From Hymenobacter aerilatus (GTDB lineage: Bacteria > Bacteroidota > Bacteroidia > Cytophagales > Hymenobacteraceae), in the NCBI RefSeq assembly GCF_022921095.1, contig NZ_CP095053.1, forward strand, positions 3,142,501 through 3,206,500: DNA of 64,000 nucleotides, read 5' to 3'. Of this stretch, positions 63,243 through 64,000 are shown piece after piece. Position 1 is the stretch's first letter, and each line of letters opens with the position of its first letter. The notes below the pieces were generated by a model. The model had not been told where the DNA came from and did not search any database. It saw only the letters and a program-made list of their open reading frames with translations. Both the position numbers and the translations under genes were made by a program.

Positions 63243-64000
63243 CGTTGCTCTACGGTCTGCCGAGCGGCTTGCCCCATACGAGTACGTAAGTCCGGATCTT
63301 GTAATAAGCGGCGCAGGGCCACTTCCCATTCAGCGGGTGTTGCACAGATATTGCCATTTAAGCCATCTGTCACTACTTCCGTGTTCATACCTACCGGCGA
63401 CACCAGGGCTGGCTCGCCTAAAGCCATGTATTGCAAGGCTTTGAAGGCGCACTTTCCCTGTGCCCACTTATCATCTTCCAGCGGCATCAAGCCCACGTGA
63501 AACGCGAGCAGATCCGCAATTTCCGCTTCCTTACGCCAGGGTTGATATACCAAACTACGCAGCGGTAGAGTGGGTGGCTGATTTGATATCACCCGAAATT
63601 CAAAGTCGAATTCCTTTTCCAGCTTCGCCAACACAGGCACCACCTGCCAAATGTATTTCAGCGTGGAGTGTGTACCCGTCCAGCCGATAACTAGCCTACC
63701 CTCTGCCTCTTGGTTGCGCACCCGATTATGCAGATGCACTGTATCAATGGTTGTGGGATTGATAATGGCATTCGGATTGAATTGCTGCGCATACTCGCGC
63801 AGGTAGGCATTGCCACAGCTTACCTTGTAGGCCCAGCGGCAGATACTACCCACCTTGTGGTGCCATTTGATACCTGCCACCACTTTATTGGCTGCCGATG
63901 TATTGGGTATCCAAATGGCATCATCAAAATCGTAGATGATTTTTTTCTTCCACACCTTCGCCAGCAGCCATTCAAATAACGGTGGCCCAATAGGAGACGC
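63194..64000 (-). CDS. Glycosyltransferase, group 1 (GT4-like); 5' end outside window
   Basis: The reading frame is open to the right edge, so the true start is beyond 64000; the first visible codons give ASPIGPPLFEWLLAK, then KKKIIYDFDDAIW. The C-terminal Rossmann half of a GT-B enzyme is visible: LVIGWTGTHSTLKYIWQVVPVL, GLMPLEDDKWAQGKCAFKALQYMALGEPALVSPVGMN, and a C-terminal helix. The pattern D-x3-KGKxA-K/ALQYMA is typical of GT4 transferases of polysaccharide clusters. It converges with the membrane protein gene and overlaps it by 49 bases. Sugar specificity unknown. Confidence 0.88.
   Translation of the reverse strand, partial: ASPIGPPLFEWLLAKVWKKKIIYDFDDAIWIPNTSAANKVVAGIKWHHKVGSICRWAYKVSCGNAYLREYAQQFNPNAIINPTTIDTVHLHNRVRNQEAEGRLVIGWTGTHSTLKYIWQVVPVLAKLEKEFDFEFRVISNQPPTLPLRSLVYQPWRKEAEIADLLAFHVGLMPLEDDKWAQGKCAFKALQYMALGEPALVSPVGMNTEVVTDGLNGNICATPAEWEVALRRLLQDPDLRTRMGQAARQTVEQRYSVTANRPTFLALFD

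Noticed and set aside
1-64000. CRISPR array, transposase, integrase, phage or rRNA operon
   Set aside because: I looked for direct repeats with regular spacers, IS-like ends with transposase frames and rRNA sequence, and found none.

Overview
The window looks like a chromosomal segment of a Bacteroidota bacterium, most likely Hymenobacter or a close relative in the Cytophagales. The signs are a GC-rich genome with a SusC/SusD pair driven by a FecI/FecR-type sigma and anti-sigma pair, a DUF4369-thioredoxin (TlpA-like) protein, a CzcA-TolC fusion pump, a bacillithiol enzyme (BshA), promoters with the Bacteroidetes -7 box TAnnTTTG, and many intergenic inverted repeats. I see no transposase, integrase, phage module, rRNA operon or CRISPR array. 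The genus is inference from family content; no marker gene was compared.

Layout. 0-2 kb: end of bshA, a 5'(3')-deoxyribonucleotidase and an alkyltransferase-like protein. 2-8 kb: a tripartite RND multidrug efflux operon (MFP, RND pump, TolC). 8.3-9.5 kb: a zinc-dependent phospholipase C-like gene broken by a one-base frameshift. 9.7-16.2 kb: a heavy-metal efflux locus (His-rich small protein, CzcA-TolC fusion, CzcB lipoprotein). 16-18 kb: a short-chain dehydrogenase with an AraC regulator. 18.4-21 kb: a large GH63-like glycosidase. 21-30.2 kb: ECF sigma, FecR, SusC, SusD, TlpA-like thioredoxin and a cysteine-synthase family enzyme, read as one nutrient-uptake locus ending at a strong terminator. 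30-31.6 kb: a small hypothetical gene, a Kunitz-domain lipoprotein and two tRNA-Ser genes with a near-canonical promoter.

31.7-46.7 kb: mostly housekeeping and envelope genes (BrkB/YihY membrane protein, thioesterase, MltG, Sua5/YrdC, LpxL-like acyltransferase, WbqC, ClpC, acyl-CoA carboxylase beta, M42 peptidase, metal-receptor protein, IscA, ChaN). 46.8-50.4 kb: a Nat-type ABC exporter preceded by a sigma factor and membrane-protein pair. 50.6-58.1 kb: dnaJ, grpE, an AT-rich GIY-YIG gene, obgE, adk, hpt and a membrane pyrophosphatase. 58.3-64 kb: an AT-richer stretch with an O-acyltransferase, a polytopic membrane protein and a glycosyltransferase cut by the window end (probably surface polysaccharide), with a second M42-like peptidase and a TPR protein between them.

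The most interesting items are the frameshifted phospholipase gene, the CzcA-TolC fusion that keeps a signal-peptide-like joint, the secreted Kunitz inhibitor, the AT-rich GIY-YIG gene with an extra C-terminal domain, the perfect 35-bp-arm hairpin lying exactly between two convergent stop codons, several families of long intergenic inverted repeats, and an apparent excess of the hexamer CTACCC/GGGTAG. I found no single locus that I can claim as a wholly new system.
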